Positions 4,657-6,187 of a stretch of DNA of 6,187 bases are shown piece after piece (the first letter of the stretch is position 1; every line of letters begins with the position of its first letter). Source of the DNA: Candidatus Sungbacteria bacterium RIFCSPHIGHO2_01_FULL_50_25. GTDB lineage: Bacteria > Patescibacteriota > Minisyncoccia > Sungbacterales > HO2-52-23. The stretch covers positions 1 to 6,187 of the forward strand of contig MHQD01000027.1 of NCBI GenBank assembly GCA_001822215.1, in the 5' to 3' direction. The notes under the pieces were generated by a model. That model was given only the letters and a program-made list of their open reading frames with translations. It made no database searches and had not been told where the DNA came from. The position numbers and the translations under genes were made by a program.

Positions 4657-5910
4657 TTAAAAAAGCGCGGTCTGCGCGGTGATCATTTTCCGCTCATTAT
4701 TGTTAAAAATTTTTACGACGCCGTATTCGCCGTCATATCCCGGCTCGATATGGAGCTCCCCCGCTCGCACGCGGCGAATCCCCTCCGCTATTTCCGGCAA
4801 GAGCGCATTCTTCAAATCTGAATCAGAGGTATCCATCAATACGGAAAATTCGCTGCCGAAAGACTCCACGCTCTTTTTATACTCTGCTTTCACACGTTTT
4901 GACGATGTTCCCAGATCAAGACTCTCTGCGATAATCTCATCCAGCGGCACAAGGCTTTTAAATGGAATTCTTCCGTCCGGTGTTATCCCCGCCGGCCGGT
5001 CTGCGAGCTCGTCAACGCGGTACATTACGCCTACGGTGAGCGGCTTCCCGCACTTCGGGCACATTTTTTTCACTTTTTTCGTTTCCTCGGGGCCGAACCG
5101 CACGCCGCAGGCCCGATGGCCGTCGTAGTGGTATTTCCCCTCCTCGGGGAAAAACTCAACGGTAAAAAGAAATTCTTTCGGATCTTTTCTCTTGATTGCC
5201 CCCGCGAGCATATCATATGAAAGCGAAGAAAGATCAAACACGTTCGCCTCGCGGCCGATCCGCTGCAAAGAATGGCTGTCGGAATTCGAAATAAACGAGA
5301 TGCGGTCAAGCGCGGAGAGCCGCCAGTTCATCGCGGGATCAGACGAAAGTCCGGTCTCGATCGCGAAAATGTGACTCGCGTATTCGTCAAAGCATTCTTC
5401 GAGGGAATTGAATCCTGACATGGAGCCGAACACAGAAAACCACGGTGTCCATGCATGCGCGGGGATGACAACCGCGCGAGGATCGGCGTCAAACGCAATT
5501 TTTGCAAGTTCTTTCGCGCCGACTCCCACGATGGGGCGGCCGTCTGACTTTAAATTCCCCTGCCATCCGAGTACGGCATTGAATTTTTCAACGGATTCGA
5601 TTGAAGGAAAGAAAAAAAGATTATGAATCCGCCGCACCTTGCCTCCTTTCGAGTAGATGCTTGAAATCTCAACGGTAAGGATAAAACGCGTTTTTGACGC
5701 CGGATGACCCCTGAGGGCAAAAAGACCCTCTTCCGCCGGCTCGAGTTTTGCCTTGATCTCTTGCATCCATTTAGGATGCGTAAAATCCCCGGTTCCCATG
5801 ACGGTAATTCCCTTGATCCCGGCCCACGAATCAAGGTTTTCAAGCGTCATCTCTTTTGACACGGCGCGCGAATACGGAGAATGGATGTGGAAATCAGCGA
5901 CAATTTTCAT
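4657..5910 (-). CDS. Endonuclease Q (EndoQ), PHP-family DNA repair nuclease
   Basis: EndoQ enzymes, first described in Thermococcales and found in some bacteria, nick DNA on the 5' side of deaminated bases (uracil, hypoxanthine, xanthine) and abasic sites. The 417 residues cover the full family length. The PHP metal site is intact: DFHIH (6-10), TGDFTH (40-45), E81, H96, H152 in PAHAWTPWF, and SDSH (210-213). Hallmark blocks GNLKSDGRPIVG (118-129), GSMSGFNSLEECF (162-174) and ETGLSSDPAMNWR (185-197) separate EndoQ from other PHP proteins. A Zn-binding segment follows: GHRACG (264-269) and CPKCGKP (284-290). A charged C-terminal region (about 320-417) completes it. The start ATG has AAAAGG 2 bases upstream. 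It lies 31 bases after the P-type ATPase gene and 13 before the MFS gene, in one strand-wise string with polX, which suggests joint repair. Confidence 0.93.
   Translation of the reverse strand: MKIVADFHIHSPYSRAVSKEMTLENLDSWAGIKGITVMGTGDFTHPKWMQEIKAKLEPAEEGLFALRGHPASKTRFILTVEISSIYSKGGKVRRIHNLFFFPSIESVEKFNAVLGWQGNLKSDGRPIVGVGAKELAKIAFDADPRAVVIPAHAWTPWFSVFGSMSGFNSLEECFDEYASHIFAIETGLSSDPAMNWRLSALDRISFISNSDSHSLQRIGREANVFDLSSLSYDMLAGAIKRKDPKEFLFTVEFFPEEGKYHYDGHRACGVRFGPEETKKVKKMCPKCGKPLTVGVMYRVDELADRPAGITPDGRIPFKSLVPLDEIIAESLDLGTSSKRVKAEYKKSVESFGSEFSVLMDTSDSDLKNALLPEIAEGIRRVRAGELHIEPGYDGEYGVVKIFNNNERKMITAQTALF
4659..4677 (-). terminator. Weak terminator-like hairpin at the endoQ/MFS boundary
   Basis: On the minus strand GCGC, loop AGACC and GCGC are followed directly by six T, overlapping the last endoQ codons and the stop. 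The 4-bp GC stem with a T tract could cause partial termination before the MFS gene. It may equally be a chance result of coding constraint. Confidence 0.3.
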
Positions 5911-5918
5911 TGCCTTTT

Positions 5919-5947
5919 ATTGTATGAGGTTTCCGGGCGAGCTACAA
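5919..5947 (-). promoter_or_regulatory. Candidate internal promoter for endoQ
   Basis: Minus strand: TTGTAG (5947 to 5942, overlapping the ATPase stop) as -35, a 17-base spacer, then TACAAT (5924 to 5919) as a good -10 box (5 of 6). The start point would fall 1-3 bases before the endoQ ATG. It could give endoQ-MFS-polX expression independent of the ATPase gene. Confidence 0.35.
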
Positions 5948-6187
5948 CTCGCGACGGCGATACAAAAACTTGCCCAATTCAACCGCGAGGATATTGAATA
6001 CGCCTACGGCGAATACGCTCAAAAACCACGGAAGCGGCAGGGACACGGTGTAAAAAATACGCTGAAAAAACGGTACGTAGACCACGAGGAACGTAAGAAA
6101 AATCCCGAATACGACGCCCGCGACAAGATAGAGGTTTGAAAACGGATTATACTCGAGTATGCTTTTTTTCAGACTCCGAAGCGAAAA
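5942..6187 (-). CDS. Cation-transporting P-type ATPase, C-terminal end (partial)
   Basis: 81 residues are visible; the gene continues beyond the right window edge, so the phosphorylation and ATP-binding domains cannot be checked. The fragment opens SLRSLKKSI, then NPFSNLYLVAGVVFGIFL, and has VYVPFFQRIFYTVSLPLPWF between two hydrophobic helices (about 18-38 and 54-75), ending KFLYRRREL and TAG. The NP-x-N/S...VYVPxxQ-x-IF-x-TV-x-L layout is characteristic of the C-terminal domain of Ca2+/cation-pumping P2-type ATPases, which closes the membrane domain with the last two of ten helices. The ion cannot be told from this part. It precedes endoQ by 31 bases on the same strand and may lead the operon. 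Confidence 0.85.
   Translation of the reverse strand, partial: FSLRSLKKSILEYNPFSNLYLVAGVVFGIFLTFLVVYVPFFQRIFYTVSLPLPWFLSVFAVGVFNILAVELGKFLYRRREL

Noticed and set aside
5753..6139. Plus-strand open frame of 128 codons across the endoQ start and ATPase end
   Set aside because: It runs antisense to both the endoQ N-terminus and the recognisable P-type ATPase C-terminus.
6148..6159. Palindrome ATACTCGAGTAT as a third repeat end or operator
   Set aside because: It codes for conserved ATPase residues (SILEY) and lacks the CCA-TAT terminal motif; a chance palindrome is likeliest.

Overview
The window looks like bacterial DNA from the Candidate Phyla Radiation (Patescibacteria, most likely a Parcubacteria-type lineage). 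The grounds are the compact infC-rpmI-rplT block with an L35 of only 59 residues, an apparent non-ATG/GTG/TTG start on infC, weak or absent Shine-Dalgarno sequences on most genes, a half-size six-helix MFS protein, and a bacterial EndoQ. This placement rests on gene style, not on a phylogeny.

Left part (1-1316, plus strand). The 3' portion of a tmRNA gene (ssrA) runs in from the left edge and ends at 141 without an encoded CCA. A REP-like palindrome abuts it, then a strong stem-loop, then the translation cluster infC (IF3), rpmI (L35) and rplT (L20). The cluster's likely terminator (1552-1572) lies inside the 3' end of the convergent Nudix gene.

Middle part (1316-2271). A Nudix hydrolase of the Ap4A-hydrolase type (minus strand) is bracketed by two diverged copies of one previously unnamed (to me) MITE-like repeat, at 1316-1470 and 2019-2233. 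Both copies carry matching terminal inverted repeats (CCAMTAT...), the same outer ACTCG/CTCG flanks and a core packed with hairpins. The right copy ends 4 bases upstream of the Nudix start codon and probably forms its promoter region. The two copies account for most of the two non-coding gaps (1317-1540 and 2015-2271).

Right part (2272-6187, minus strand). A tightly packed gene string reads right to left: the C-terminal end of a cation-transporting P-type ATPase (cut by the window edge), endonuclease Q, a half-size MFS-type membrane protein and a family X DNA polymerase with a C-terminal PHP domain. Gaps are 31, 13 and 5 bases. EndoQ nicks DNA 5' of deaminated bases and PolX fills short gaps, so the pair could form a compact deaminated-base repair pathway. 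The PHP metal site of PolX is altered (both motif-I histidines are Gln), while that of EndoQ is intact.

Most worth a second look: the paired repeat family around the Nudix gene, the EndoQ/PolX operon with the altered PHP site, and the infC start.
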